Positions 53,361 through 62,023 of a stretch of 64,000 bases of DNA are shown piece by piece. Source of the stretch: Variovorax sp. EL159 (GTDB lineage Bacteria; Pseudomonadota; Gammaproteobacteria; Burkholderiales; Burkholderiaceae_C); assembly GCF_900100965.1 (NCBI RefSeq), contig NZ_FMUJ01000001.1:1040272-1104271 (forward strand), in the 5' to 3' direction. The notes beneath the pieces were generated by a model. That model had not been told where the DNA came from, searched no databases, and saw nothing but the letters and a program-made list of their open reading frames with translations. The stretch's first letter is position 1, and each line of letters starts with the position of its first letter. Made by a program: the position numbers and the translations under genes.

Positions 53361-53423
53361 TCAGTGCCGATGAGGCTCGACAAACCGTACGGGAGTGGGG
53401 GCATGAATTGCAGTGTCTTCCAT
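53361..53423 (-). CDS. 20-residue small open reading frame with strong ribosome site
   Basis: An ATG at 53423 is preceded by CGGAGGT at ideal spacing. It opens a 20-codon frame (starts MEDTAIHAP, ends RFVEPHRH) with a TGA stop at 53361. It lies in the 315-bp interval 53195-53509 that otherwise shows no gene. It is 166 bases upstream of the tandem-GNAT gene on the same strand and could be a leader peptide or a small functional peptide. Evidence is the ribosome site and ATG only. Confidence 0.45.
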   Translation of the reverse strand: MEDTAIHAPTPVRFVEPHRH

Positions 53424-53509
53424 CGCGCACCTCCGGTCTGAGTTGTTTGTCGAGGCGCCGACTGTAGCGGGGATGCCGCGCGTTGTGAAGTGCGGTGTGG
53501 TGTTTTGGG

Positions 53510-54712
53510 TCAATGGCACCCGTCGGCCACCGACCGGAACACGTCGATCAGCTCTGCCTCGTCCTGCTGCGCGCCGTAGTCGCTGAGCTTCGTGATGACG
53601 GCGTGGTGCTTCGGGTTGACGTAGACGAACTGGCCGTAGACGCCGATCGCGGCGTAGTCGCCGTTCTTCTCGTGGCCCGGCGGATGCCACCATTGCGCGG
53701 CGTACATCCAGCCCGGCTCGGCCTCGGCCACTGGCGTGCTGATCCGGGCCATCCATGCCGGAGAGATCAGCGTCCGGTCGCCGGCCCTGCCGCCCGCGAG
53801 CGCCAGCAGGCCGAGCTTGGCGAAGTCTCGCGGCGTGGCGTTCAGGTTGCCGAAGCCGCGCTCGATGCCGTCCGCATGATCGAGGTTCCACGTCGCCACG
53901 TCTTCGGCGCCGAGTGGGTGCCACAAGCGGTGTTCGAGCACCTTGGCCAGCGGCTCTCCTTCGATGCGCGCCACGATCATCGACAGATATTGCGCGTCGA
54001 CGCTCCGGTAGGCCGATTGCGTTCCGGGCGCGAAGAAGAGCGTTCGGTGCTTCATCAGGTAGCCGGGCAGGTCGGCCGTCACCTGCATGCCGGCGACGCC
54101 GGCGAAGGGCTTGTATTCGGCGTAGTCCTCGGTCATGTCGATGCCGCTCTTCATGTCGAGCAGGTCCGCGACGGTGATGTCGTCGAACTTCCCGCCGATG
54201 GCGAACTCCGGAAGCACCGCCACGAGCCGGGTGCGCTCCGACAGCTTGCCCTCGTCGATGAGCTGCCCGACAAGCAGGCCCACGACCGACTTGGCGATGG
54301 ACCACGAGGACTCGCGCGCCGTCTTCTTGCCGGGCTCGCTGTACCACTCGTTCACCAGCGTGCCGTTGCACATGACCAGGAACGCATGGGTCCGGGTCTC
54401 GTGCAGCACGCTCACGATGTCCTCGCTCTTGCCTTTCCACGGCACGCTTCCCGAGAGGGGCTGGATATGTTCGGGAATGGGCCGTGGCTGCGGCGAGGCC
54501 GTGATCGTCCGGGTGTCGTAGAGCACCTCGACCTCGGATCTTGGCGTGAAGAGAAAGCGCACGAGGAACAGCGGGTTCTTCATGCCGATCGCCGCCGTGT
54601 ACGCGAAGCCACCGACGACCAGCAGCAGGAGTGCCGTTGCGACGATGAGCGCCGCCTTCCGCCCGCGCCAGCGACGCCGCGCCGGCGCGGGTGGCTCGGT
54701 TGGAATGCTCAT
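53510..54712 (-). CDS. serine hydrolase of the beta-lactamase / penicillin-binding family
   Basis: The 400-residue protein has one N-terminal membrane anchor (ALIVATALLLLVVGGFAYTA) and a class C beta-lactamase-type domain. The SxxK motif is WSIAKSVVGLLVGQLIDEG, a YRSVDAQYLS segment stands at the YxN position, and the C-terminus has GVYGQFVYVNPKHHAVITKL. Related enzymes are esterases, D-peptidases or amide hydrolases. It starts 24 bases after the reverse-transcriptase stop on the same strand, so it may be read from the retron transcript. Whether it belongs functionally is open. Confidence 0.85.
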   Translation of the reverse strand: MSIPTEPPAPARRRWRGRKAALIVATALLLLVVGGFAYTAAIGMKNPLFLVRFLFTPRSEVEVLYDTRTITASPQPRPIPEHIQPLSGSVPWKGKSEDIVSVLHETRTHAFLVMCNGTLVNEWYSEPGKKTARESSWSIAKSVVGLLVGQLIDEGKLSERTRLVAVLPEFAIGGKFDDITVADLLDMKSGIDMTEDYAEYKPFAGVAGMQVTADLPGYLMKHRTLFFAPGTQSAYRSVDAQYLSMIVARIEGEPLAKVLEHRLWHPLGAEDVATWNLDHADGIERGFGNLNATPRDFAKLGLLALAGGRAGDRTLISPAWMARISTPVAEAEPGWMYAAQWWHPPGHEKNGDYAAIGVYGQFVYVNPKHHAVITKLSDYGAQQDEAELIDVFRSVADGCH

Positions 54713-54736
54713 CCGAATTCTTGCGGGGTGGCGTGG

Positions 54737-56713
54737 CTACCGGCTCAGGCCGCGCACCACGCCCAGCAGGGCCGACGCTGCAATCAGCGCGATGACGAAG
54801 CGCATCCAGCCCGACCGGCGCTGGATGATGTTGCCGATCACGACAGCCCCCACCACCAGCCACACCATGGGGCTGCGGCCGCTGAAGATCGACGACAGCA
54901 CATACAGCCCTTGCAGCGCGATGCTGGCCCAGACGATGAATGGAGACTCGGGCGCGCGAGCGGGTGCCGAGGGTTCGGGCTCGGCCTGCGCCGGTGCGAT
55001 GGCGGGCGCCGCAACCGCACGCGGTACAGGGGCGGCAGCCGCTGCGGCTGCGGCGGCCTGCGCACGTTCGGCTTCGCGCTTGGCCTTTTTCTCCTCAGCG
55101 AGTTGCTCGGCTGTTTTCTCGAGCACGGGTGCGGAAGCCTGTGCCGGTTGCCACCACGCGGGCCAGGGCGCCTGGCCTGCGGCGGACTGCTTTCGGAACT
55201 GTCCCGGTGCCAGGCGCCGTTGCGGCGCGCTGTTCGCCTCGTGCGCCACGGCTGGCACAGCCGACACAGGCGTTGTCACCGCGCTGCCCCTGTGCTTGGC
55301 GGCCAGCGCGCGAACACGCTGCAGATAAGGCTCGCCGCGCGCCGCATCGGTCATCGCGATGAAGTTGGCGTACCCGCGCAGCGCACCGATCACGTCGGTG
55401 TTGCCGTTCCATTGCAGCCCTTGCGGCCCATGCCGTTCGGCCTGGTGCAGCACCGCGCGAAAGCGCCGCAGCGTGTCGCGGTCGAGCGAGAGCTTGTCAT
55501 TGACGACGATGCCGGTCACGTGCTGCTGCTGGTGCTTGCGCATGACCTGCTGCTTGTCGGGGTGCACCGTGAGGCCTTCGCTGGCCACGATCTGCTTCAC
55601 GCGCCACAGCAGCTTGCCGGTGTCGCGGCTGTGCGCGGGGCCGGCCGAAAAGCTCAGGTCGTCCGCGTAGCGCGTGTAGCGAAAACCCAGCTTGGCCGCA
55701 CTCGCGGCCAGTCGCGCATCGAGCCGGCGGCACAGCAGGTTGGTCAGCATCGGGCTGGTGGGCGCGCCTTGCGGCAGCACGCGCTCGCCACGTGCGACGA
55801 AGTAGCGCTGGCCATCGAGCTGCACTTCGTCGGTCGGCGCCTCGGTGCAGACCAGCGCCAGCAGGCTCGCGACCTGCGACGAGTAGCCGAGCTGGCGGAA
55901 CACGCCGCGCACGCGGCGCATGCCGATCGATGGAAAGAAGTCTTTCAGGTCGAGGTTGATCACCACGTCCTGCCCCACGTGCGGCGCGGCATTGGTCAGG
56001 ATCGAGCGGCCCGGCAGAAAGCCGTGCACCGCCTCGTGCACCGGCATCTTCGAGAGGATGTTGTCGAGCACCCAGTACTGCGCGCGTTTCAGGCGCGGCA
56101 TGGGCGCCGAGATGTGGCGCTCGCCGCCGCTCTTCTTGGCGATGGTGAAGCGCTGGTAGTGGCTCACGTTGGCCACCTCGCGGTGCCAGGCCAGGAAGCG
56201 CAGCTCGCCCAGGCCGATGCCCATCGCGCCGGCGAGGTCGCCCGCGTGGTTGAGCGCGGGCAGGGCGTTGCGGGCCAGCGCCTGGCTGTCGCTCTGTGCT
56301 TCGCCCAGGCCACCCGAGACACCGTCGCCCACGTAGAGCAGTTCGCGCTGGCGCCGGTCGTGCCAGGCGAGGGCGCGGGCATGGCGGCCCTGTGCCAGCC
56401 GCTGGCGGGTTTCTTCGCGACGCTCGCGGGCCTTGGCCATGCGCTCCTTGCGCATCATCTTCAGGGCCTTGTCGCGGTCGGAGATGCCGCGCAGCTCTTC
56501 GCCGAGCTTGCTCAGCGCCACCTGCAGTTCGCTCTCGCGGCGGATCAGTTGCGATTCGACCGTGGGCTGCGCCGCATCTTGCGGCCAGAAGCCCAGGCGC
56601 TGCATTTCCTGGAGGATGACTTCCTGCTTGGAGCTGGTGCGCAGGCGCTCGTAGAGCTGCTCGCGTGTGAGCGCCGAATCGGGAATGGAAGATGAAGAAG
56701 CGGGAGGCTGCAT
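54737..56713 (-). CDS. retron reverse transcriptase with C-terminal membrane segments
   Basis: The protein is 658 residues long from the ATG at 56713. RT motifs are VINLDLKDFFPSI (251-263), QGAPTSP (315-321) and YADDLSFSAG (349-358) with the catalytic Asp pair. Retron-specific signatures are also present: NAAPH (241-245, the NAxxH motif) and VTG (399-401). An about 170-residue N-terminal helical, charged extension precedes the RT core. After about residue 475 come a Pro/Ala/Glu-rich linker and three hydrophobic segments (about 592-609, 615-630, 637-655) that should anchor the enzyme in the inner membrane. The candidate msr-msd RNA ends 48 bases upstream. Frames extending further upstream would run into that RNA, so the 56713 start was chosen. 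Confidence 0.93.
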   Translation of the reverse strand: MQPPASSSSIPDSALTREQLYERLRTSSKQEVILQEMQRLGFWPQDAAQPTVESQLIRRESELQVALSKLGEELRGISDRDKALKMMRKERMAKARERREETRQRLAQGRHARALAWHDRRQRELLYVGDGVSGGLGEAQSDSQALARNALPALNHAGDLAGAMGIGLGELRFLAWHREVANVSHYQRFTIAKKSGGERHISAPMPRLKRAQYWVLDNILSKMPVHEAVHGFLPGRSILTNAAPHVGQDVVINLDLKDFFPSIGMRRVRGVFRQLGYSSQVASLLALVCTEAPTDEVQLDGQRYFVARGERVLPQGAPTSPMLTNLLCRRLDARLAASAAKLGFRYTRYADDLSFSAGPAHSRDTGKLLWRVKQIVASEGLTVHPDKQQVMRKHQQQHVTGIVVNDKLSLDRDTLRRFRAVLHQAERHGPQGLQWNGNTDVIGALRGYANFIAMTDAARGEPYLQRVRALAAKHRGSAVTTPVSAVPAVAHEANSAPQRRLAPGQFRKQSAAGQAPWPAWWQPAQASAPVLEKTAEQLAEEKKAKREAERAQAAAAAAAAAPVPRAVAAPAIAPAQAEPEPSAPARAPESPFIVWASIALQGLYVLSSIFSGRSPMVWLVVGAVVIGNIIQRRSGWMRFVIALIAASALLGVVRGLSR

Positions 56714-56760
56714 GGTCCTGGCGTGACGCCATCGGCCGATGCACTGCTGCAAAAGAAAAA

Positions 56761-56987
56761 TTGCGAACGGAGCGGGAATCTCGTCGAAGAGCCTCGGGAC
56801 TGGAGGGCTCCACTCGACGCCGTAGGTGCACGGTGGCGCCGATGAGCTTCGAGGAAGCCGCACCGTTATCGCGCCACCGTGCACCTACGGCACAGTGAAG
56901 AGACGTCCAGTGACGCTTGGGAAGTGCTGTGTGCGAGGGTGGCGATGCGCCACCCGGATTGCAAGAGCCTTCCCGCTCCGTTCGCAA
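56761..56987 (-). ncRNA. retron msr-msd non-coding RNA
   Basis: On the minus strand, between the SWIM gene stop and the RT start, an 18-bp inverted repeat flanks the element: a1 at 56987-56970 and a2 at 56778-56761 (TTGCGAACGGAGCGGGAA and its complement). Inside are an msr-type hairpin with an 8-bp stem (GGGTGGCG / CGCCACCC, 56937-56955), the long msd hairpin (56819-56891) and a second msd stem (CGTCGA 56782-56787 with TCGACG 56814-56819, enclosing a further hairpin at 56789-56810). The order a1-msr-msd-a2-RT is the canonical retron layout. The exact branching guanosine and msDNA ends cannot be set by eye. Confidence 0.88.
56819..56891 (-). repeat. perfect 21-bp inverted repeat, core msd stem of the retron
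   Basis: GCCGTAGGTGCACGGTGGCG plus one C (56819-56839) is perfectly complementary to 56871-56891, with a 31-base loop. This long uninterrupted stem is what the reverse transcriptase would copy into the double-stranded part of msDNA. Confidence 0.95.
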
Positions 56988-56998
56988 AAAGCAGTGTA

Positions 56999-58711
56999 TC
57001 AGTCGATGCGTGCGGTCCTTTCCGGATCGGTCGTTGTTGGTGTGGTCGTGTTCGATGGCAGCGCGGCAACGGCCGGTGCTGCCGTCAGGCGCAGCGCGAG
57101 CATGTGCTCGCACGGCCCCTGCCGCATGTGATGGCGAAAGAAGTGGTCGCACTGGCAGTCGCCGTTGTCGACGCGCTGCTCGGCGTTCAGCTGCAGGCTC
57201 ACGAGGTATTCGCGCTGGCCCGAGGTGCCCTTGCACTTGCCGCTCAGCGTCATGCCGCCATCGGGCCGGGCCTGTGTCTTCACGTTGTTGACGCGGCCCG
57301 CCTTCACCAGTTCGGCGGCGGCTTCTTCCTGCGGGCTCGAATAGCGCAGCTTGTCCATGGGCAACGGCTCGCGGCTCAGCTCGCGCAAGCGCCAGACGCC
57401 GTGCGCCAGGTCGTACACCACGCGGCCGGCCTGCACGTAGCCGCCGAGCGCCGCGTCGACGGTCAGGCTCGACAGGCCGGTGGCCGCGGCCAGCTCGGCG
57501 GTGGTGGCGCGCCAGCGTTCGCCGAGCGCTGCGAACACGCGCAGCAGGCTGTCCTGGTCGACCGTGTGGCGCGGCTGCAGCAGCTCGAAGTGGCCGTTGC
57601 GTGCCCAGTCGTTGGCGGTCCAGCCCGACAGGCCGAGCGTGAACTCCATGTCGGGCAGTTGCGCGACCCAGAAGCTCGGCATGCCGGTGCCCAGCAGGTG
57701 CACCGTGAAGCCCTGTGCCACCGGCACGAGCCGCTCCAGTTGCAGCAGGCGGCGCCGGCCCCAGACACGGATGTCGATGTCCGACGTGGCGCTGTGCGTC
57801 GAGCGCGGGCACACCAGCTCGTGCCCCCAGGGCTCGAACAGAATGCGCACCGGCTGCCCCGGCCGCAGGATGAAGCGCAGCGAGCGCGGTCCCACGCGCT
57901 CCTTGCGGCGGCGCAGCACCAGGCAGATGTTGTGGATGTCCATCGGATGCAGCTGCAGCCGCTGCGCCGGCAACAGCATCGCGCTGCTGACCTGCAGGAA
58001 GCCGCGCACCCAGCTGTCGGGCACGTCGATCTTCGGCTCGTGGAAGGCCGGGTCGTTGCCGCTTTGCACCTGGAAGCCGCCGGGGTCGATGGACAGGCGC
58101 GTGGACTTGTAGTCGCGGATCTTCTGGAACTCGTCGTAGAGCGATTCGGAGTAGTCGACGTTGGTGGTGCCGAAGGCGTGATCGCTCACGCGGTCGAAGA
58201 CTTCGTGGCTGCACGAGAACATGCCGTAGCTCGACTCATCCTGGCTGAAGCACTCGAAGAACACGCGGTCGGGGTGCACCGTGATCACCGGGTCGAGCAC
58301 GAACCAGGCTTCGCGGTTGACCTTGTAGATGTGGTCGAAGTAGCGCTTCTGCGCGCCCATGAAGGGCTTGAGCACTTCCTGCTTGCGCTTGCGCAGTTCG
58401 TCCAGCTCGGTGCGGATCGGCGCCATCTGCGCCTTCAGTTCGTCGCTGCGCGCCATGTACTGCGCGAGCAGGTCGCCTTCCTGCCCGGCCAGCCATTCGA
58501 GGTACGCGCTCTTGTCGCGCGGCTGGAAGCGCAGGTCGCCCACCACCACGTCGTGCAGCGCGGACATGCCTTCGCGAAACGGCAGGTGGCGGTTGACCTC
58601 GGCCACGAAATGCACCGGCGCGCGCAGCGTGTCGGGTGCGAACTGCAGCGCCGTGCTGTTCGCCGTGTGCTGAACACCCGAGTGCCCGAAGTAGCGGTAC
58701 TGGAACCTCAT
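56999..58711 (-). CDS. winged-helix / SWIM zinc-finger protein of the retron locus
   Basis: The 570-residue protein starts MRFQYRYFGHSG. A charged coiled segment lies near residues 95-125 (DELKAQMAPIRTELDELRKR). A winged-helix-like region sits near 405-465 (DSLLRVFAALGERWRATTAE; GLSSLTVDAALGGYVQAG). A C-terminal SWIM zinc finger (CQCDHFFRHHMRQGPCEH, CxCx(n)CxH) is near 520-540. SWIM domains bind DNA or partner proteins. The start overlaps the HEAT-protein stop by 4 bases, and the stop lies 12 bases before the retron RNA, so all three form one transcript. This is the set I recall as the accessory pair of type XIII retrons. Confidence 0.85.
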   Translation of the reverse strand: MRFQYRYFGHSGVQHTANSTALQFAPDTLRAPVHFVAEVNRHLPFREGMSALHDVVVGDLRFQPRDKSAYLEWLAGQEGDLLAQYMARSDELKAQMAPIRTELDELRKRKQEVLKPFMGAQKRYFDHIYKVNREAWFVLDPVITVHPDRVFFECFSQDESSYGMFSCSHEVFDRVSDHAFGTTNVDYSESLYDEFQKIRDYKSTRLSIDPGGFQVQSGNDPAFHEPKIDVPDSWVRGFLQVSSAMLLPAQRLQLHPMDIHNICLVLRRRKERVGPRSLRFILRPGQPVRILFEPWGHELVCPRSTHSATSDIDIRVWGRRRLLQLERLVPVAQGFTVHLLGTGMPSFWVAQLPDMEFTLGLSGWTANDWARNGHFELLQPRHTVDQDSLLRVFAALGERWRATTAELAAATGLSSLTVDAALGGYVQAGRVVYDLAHGVWRLRELSREPLPMDKLRYSSPQEEAAAELVKAGRVNNVKTQARPDGGMTLSGKCKGTSGQREYLVSLQLNAEQRVDNGDCQCDHFFRHHMRQGPCEHMLALRLTAAPAVAALPSNTTTPTTTDPERTARID

Positions 58712-61700
58712 GCGGCGGGCCCTCCCGTCGGCAAGGCAGGCGGGGCGCGGCGCGGTGCGACGCTGCGCACCGAGGCGGTCTGCAAGGGGTTGTCGAGCGC
58801 GGGGAACTGCGCCTGGATGCTGCGCAGGCCCGCCACGTACTGCGCGCGCTCGGTGATGGCGCCGGTCACGGCCTGCCGCGCGAACACGCGCGCGACGATG
58901 CGCGCGATGTCTTCCGAATGCGCCGCCTGCGCGGCCAGGAACTGCATGACCCGCGCCTTCGCCAGCCGGCCCCGGTTGGCCTGCGACAGCACGCTCAGAA
59001 AGTACGGCTCCAGCCGCGCCAGCACGTCGGCCTTCTGGCCCGCGGCCGAGGCCAGCCAGTTGGTGACGAACAGCTGCATGCCGGGCGAGGGGTGCTGGCT
59101 CAGTTGCAGCATGTAGGTGGTGACGTCGGTCACGTCGAAATGGGTGGTGAGCAGTTCGCGGCCCAGGCGCTGGGCACCCGCGTCCTTGTGGTCGCACAGG
59201 CGTACCAGCAGCGGCGGCGTCCATTCGGGCGCGCTGCCTTGCGCACCGAACCATGCGCGGGCCCATTCGCGCGCATCGTCCCAGCGGCTGTCGAAGATGC
59301 GCAGTGCATCGTCGAGCCGGGCCAGCGTGCGCTGCGGATGGGCCGCCAGCTGGTCCATGGCCCAGCGGCGCGCGGCGGCGGTGTCGACGAGGCCGAGGCT
59401 TGCGGTCTGCAGCACGTCGAAGCTGTCGGGCGCCTGCAGGGGCAGCAGCCAGCTGCCCAACCTCTGCGCGCCCTTGCTGCGCGCTTCGAGCAGCCGCAGC
59501 GTGACAGCGGGCTCGCCGGCGCGGGTGTGGTCGGCCAGCGGGCCGCACAGCCATTGCAGGAGAAAGTCGAAGACGCCTTCCGCGGATTCGGCGCGGAACA
59601 GCTCGTCGCGCAGCAGCGGCATCAGCGCTGCGCCAAAGGCCGGGTGCTGCGGCAGCAGCTGCGCGAGCTTGGGTGCCACGGCCGCGCGCACGTTCGGCAT
59701 CGGGCTGCTGCAGAAGGCCGCGAACAGCTCGGGCTGGCTGACCAGCGTGGCATCGGGCAGGGCGGTGAAAAGGCGCACGCCGGCACCGCGCAGGCGCCCA
59801 TCGTCCGACTGGAGCAGCCGCGTGAGCACTTCCACCGGCAAGCCCTGCACCGACGCGGGATGCAGCAGCAGCCATTCGGCGGCGGTGGCCACCACGTCGG
59901 CACTCGCGTGGTCGAACAGCGCGAGCAACGCAGGCAGAGGCGCCTTGGCCGCCGCATTGCGCAGCGGACCTTGCAGCGCCCATTGCAGGTTCTCGCAGAT
60001 GGCGTCGAGTTCGGGCTGTTCGACATCGCAGGCCGACAGCCATGCGAGCAGTTCGACGCACAACGCATCGAGCGTCGCAAGGTTCGGCGTGGCCGCCTGC
60101 ACCAGCAGGCGCGAGGCGCGGCGCACTTCGGCATCGGTGGAGGTCAGCAGCAGCATCAGCAGTTCGACCTGCTGGCTGTACAGGCCCGGGTCTTGCGCGA
60201 TGCGCTCGAGTGCATAGGTGCGCGCTTCCGCCAGGGGCGACTGCAGCAGTGCGGGCAGCCATGGCTGCGCGGGCGCGCCGGCGGCGATGCGCTGGCGTGC
60301 AATGGCGAGCGCGAAGCGGGCGGTGTCGGCCCACGGGCTGGCCAGCAGTTGCCAGACCGCGGGGGCTTCGAGCGCATCGCAGAAGGGCTTGTTGTCTTGC
60401 AGCGCCAGCGCGGCAAAGCCGTGCACCGCGGCGCAACGGCCCTGCTGCATCAGCTGCAGCAGGGCTTGCGGATGCCGGTCCCAGCGCTCGGGCCAGGCTT
60501 CGGTGCGGCGGGTGCGCCGCTCGGGCAACGGCGTGCTGCGGCGCCAGCGCAGGCCATCGCGCTGGACTTGCCATTCGTCGTCGTGGCGATGCAGCAGTTG
60601 CATCAGCACCAGCCAGCGGCTGTAGGGGCCGGTGTGCCACTTGCCGGGTTCCTCGGTCCAATGCGACAGGGACTGCTCGCCGGCCGTGCCGGCGTCGGCA
60701 TCATCGGCGGCGAGCAGCACGCCCATGGCCAGCTGCAGCCAATTGGGCTCGTCGGCCGCGCCGGTCAGGGCCAGCCGGCGCAGGTTGCGCCAGGTGCGGC
60801 GACGCAGGTAATCGCGGGTGCGCTGGCTGTAGGCGAGCCGGCTGTCGGGGCGCACGATCTCCTTCGCGATCTCGACGTAGCGACCATTGGCCAGCGCCCA
60901 TCGGCCGCCGGAGCGGAAGGCGGCGCGTTGCGTTTCAAGGCGCTGGTGCAGCAGGCCAAGCAGCGGATAGTTGCCGGCGAACTCCGCGCCCTTGTAGAGC
61001 CGGCGCCAGGCGCGAAAGCCGCGTGCGGCCAGCGGCAGGGTGCGGGCGATTTCAAGCACGGCGGTGCATGCCGGGCCGTTTGCCGCGTGGCCTTCGAGCA
61101 GCGAGAGATCGAAGAGCTGCTCGATCCAGCTGTCGTACTTCAATCCGTTCCAGTGCGCAGGGTCTGCCAGCAGTTGCTGGATGGCAGGCAGCAACTGCCC
61201 GTCGGGTGCCGCCTGCAGGCTGGTCCAGGCGCGGCGCAGCGAGGCTGGCCAGTCGTCCACGATGCGGTCGGCTTCGGTTGCGCGCTGCGCTTCGGGCCAC
61301 AGGCTGAGCGCCGCCCAGCGCGCCGCGCGGGCCACCATCGGCGTGCGCGCGCGTTGCGAGAGTTCGCGCATCGCCTCGAAGGCGCCGCCATCGCCGCAAC
61401 GGCCGATGGCCCAGGCGATGCAGTAGTCGAGCATCGGCTCGCCGGTCTCGAGGTACTCCACAAGGCGGGGCACGGCCGCCGCCAACCGCCTTTCGCCGAT
61501 GCGCCACACCACGCGGCTCTGGCGAACGGGTGGCAACAGGCGCCATGCGTCGGGATGGAGGCTGGCCAGCAGCACGGCATCGCCCGGATGTGCGGTTGCC
61601 GAAACACCCGGTACCGGCGCGGCGGCGGGTACGCCGCCTTCGAGCGTGTAGCCCTGCGCGATCTGCGCCGCCACGGCCTGCTCGAATGCGGCGTTGGCGG

Positions 61701-61887
61701 CTTCCAGCGGCAATGGCGAGGGGGTGTGGACCGTTTCCTTCCACTGCAGGCCGTCGCGGCTGGTGCTGACATGCACCACATGGCCCGGCGCTTCGGGCAG
61801 GGCGAACAGTTCGACGGTGACGAAGCCTGTCGGGCCCTGCGCGCCGGGCTTCGTGCGGATCAATTTCTCGGAGCGAATGCGCTTCAC
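58708..61887 (-). CDS. large HEAT/ARM-repeat-type protein of the retron locus
   Basis: From a GTG at 61887 with a GGGAGG ribosome site, the 1059-residue protein is almost all helix pairs of HEAT/ARM character. Examples are MLDYCIAWAIGRCGDGGAFE, TYALERIAQDPGLYSQQVEL, PNVRAAVAPKLAQLLPQHPA and TLARLDDALRIFDSRWDDAR. The N-terminal about 90 residues (TGFVTVELFALPEAPGHVVH; ANAAFEQAVAAQIAQGYT) resemble a degenerate WGR domain that has lost the W-G-R residues. Such a solenoid is a scaffold or partner-sensing platform. Translation is coupled to the SWIM gene (ATGA). It is transcribed divergently from the WGR-ligase gene, with 136 bases between starts. Confidence 0.83.
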   Translation of the reverse strand: MKRIRSEKLIRTKPGAQGPTGFVTVELFALPEAPGHVVHVSTSRDGLQWKETVHTPSPLPLEAANAAFEQAVAAQIAQGYTLEGGVPAAAPVPGVSATAHPGDAVLLASLHPDAWRLLPPVRQSRVVWRIGERRLAAAVPRLVEYLETGEPMLDYCIAWAIGRCGDGGAFEAMRELSQRARTPMVARAARWAALSLWPEAQRATEADRIVDDWPASLRRAWTSLQAAPDGQLLPAIQQLLADPAHWNGLKYDSWIEQLFDLSLLEGHAANGPACTAVLEIARTLPLAARGFRAWRRLYKGAEFAGNYPLLGLLHQRLETQRAAFRSGGRWALANGRYVEIAKEIVRPDSRLAYSQRTRDYLRRRTWRNLRRLALTGAADEPNWLQLAMGVLLAADDADAGTAGEQSLSHWTEEPGKWHTGPYSRWLVLMQLLHRHDDEWQVQRDGLRWRRSTPLPERRTRRTEAWPERWDRHPQALLQLMQQGRCAAVHGFAALALQDNKPFCDALEAPAVWQLLASPWADTARFALAIARQRIAAGAPAQPWLPALLQSPLAEARTYALERIAQDPGLYSQQVELLMLLLTSTDAEVRRASRLLVQAATPNLATLDALCVELLAWLSACDVEQPELDAICENLQWALQGPLRNAAAKAPLPALLALFDHASADVVATAAEWLLLHPASVQGLPVEVLTRLLQSDDGRLRGAGVRLFTALPDATLVSQPELFAAFCSSPMPNVRAAVAPKLAQLLPQHPAFGAALMPLLRDELFRAESAEGVFDFLLQWLCGPLADHTRAGEPAVTLRLLEARSKGAQRLGSWLLPLQAPDSFDVLQTASLGLVDTAAARRWAMDQLAAHPQRTLARLDDALRIFDSRWDDAREWARAWFGAQGSAPEWTPPLLVRLCDHKDAGAQRLGRELLTTHFDVTDVTTYMLQLSQHPSPGMQLFVTNWLASAAGQKADVLARLEPYFLSVLSQANRGRLAKARVMQFLAAQAAHSEDIARIVARVFARQAVTGAITERAQYVAGLRSIQAQFPALDNPLQTASVRSVAPRRAPPALPTGGPAA

Positions 61888-62023
61888 GCGGAGGCCTCCC
61901 TGCCTTCGGTTGGATGCTTGCCTGTGCCTGTTTGTTGCCGCGCATCTTAGCGGGCGTGTGCGTCGTGCGGGCATGTGTAGCATCGCGGCCTGCAGGCAAA
62001 ACCGCACACAGGCAGGCACCCTC

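Noticed and set aside
56713..56884. N-terminal extension of the RT frame upstream of 56713
   Set aside because: The upstream in-frame sequence overlaps the msd and a2 segments of the structured RNA and has no further homology-like content; the ATG at 56713 leaves the ncRNA untranslated.
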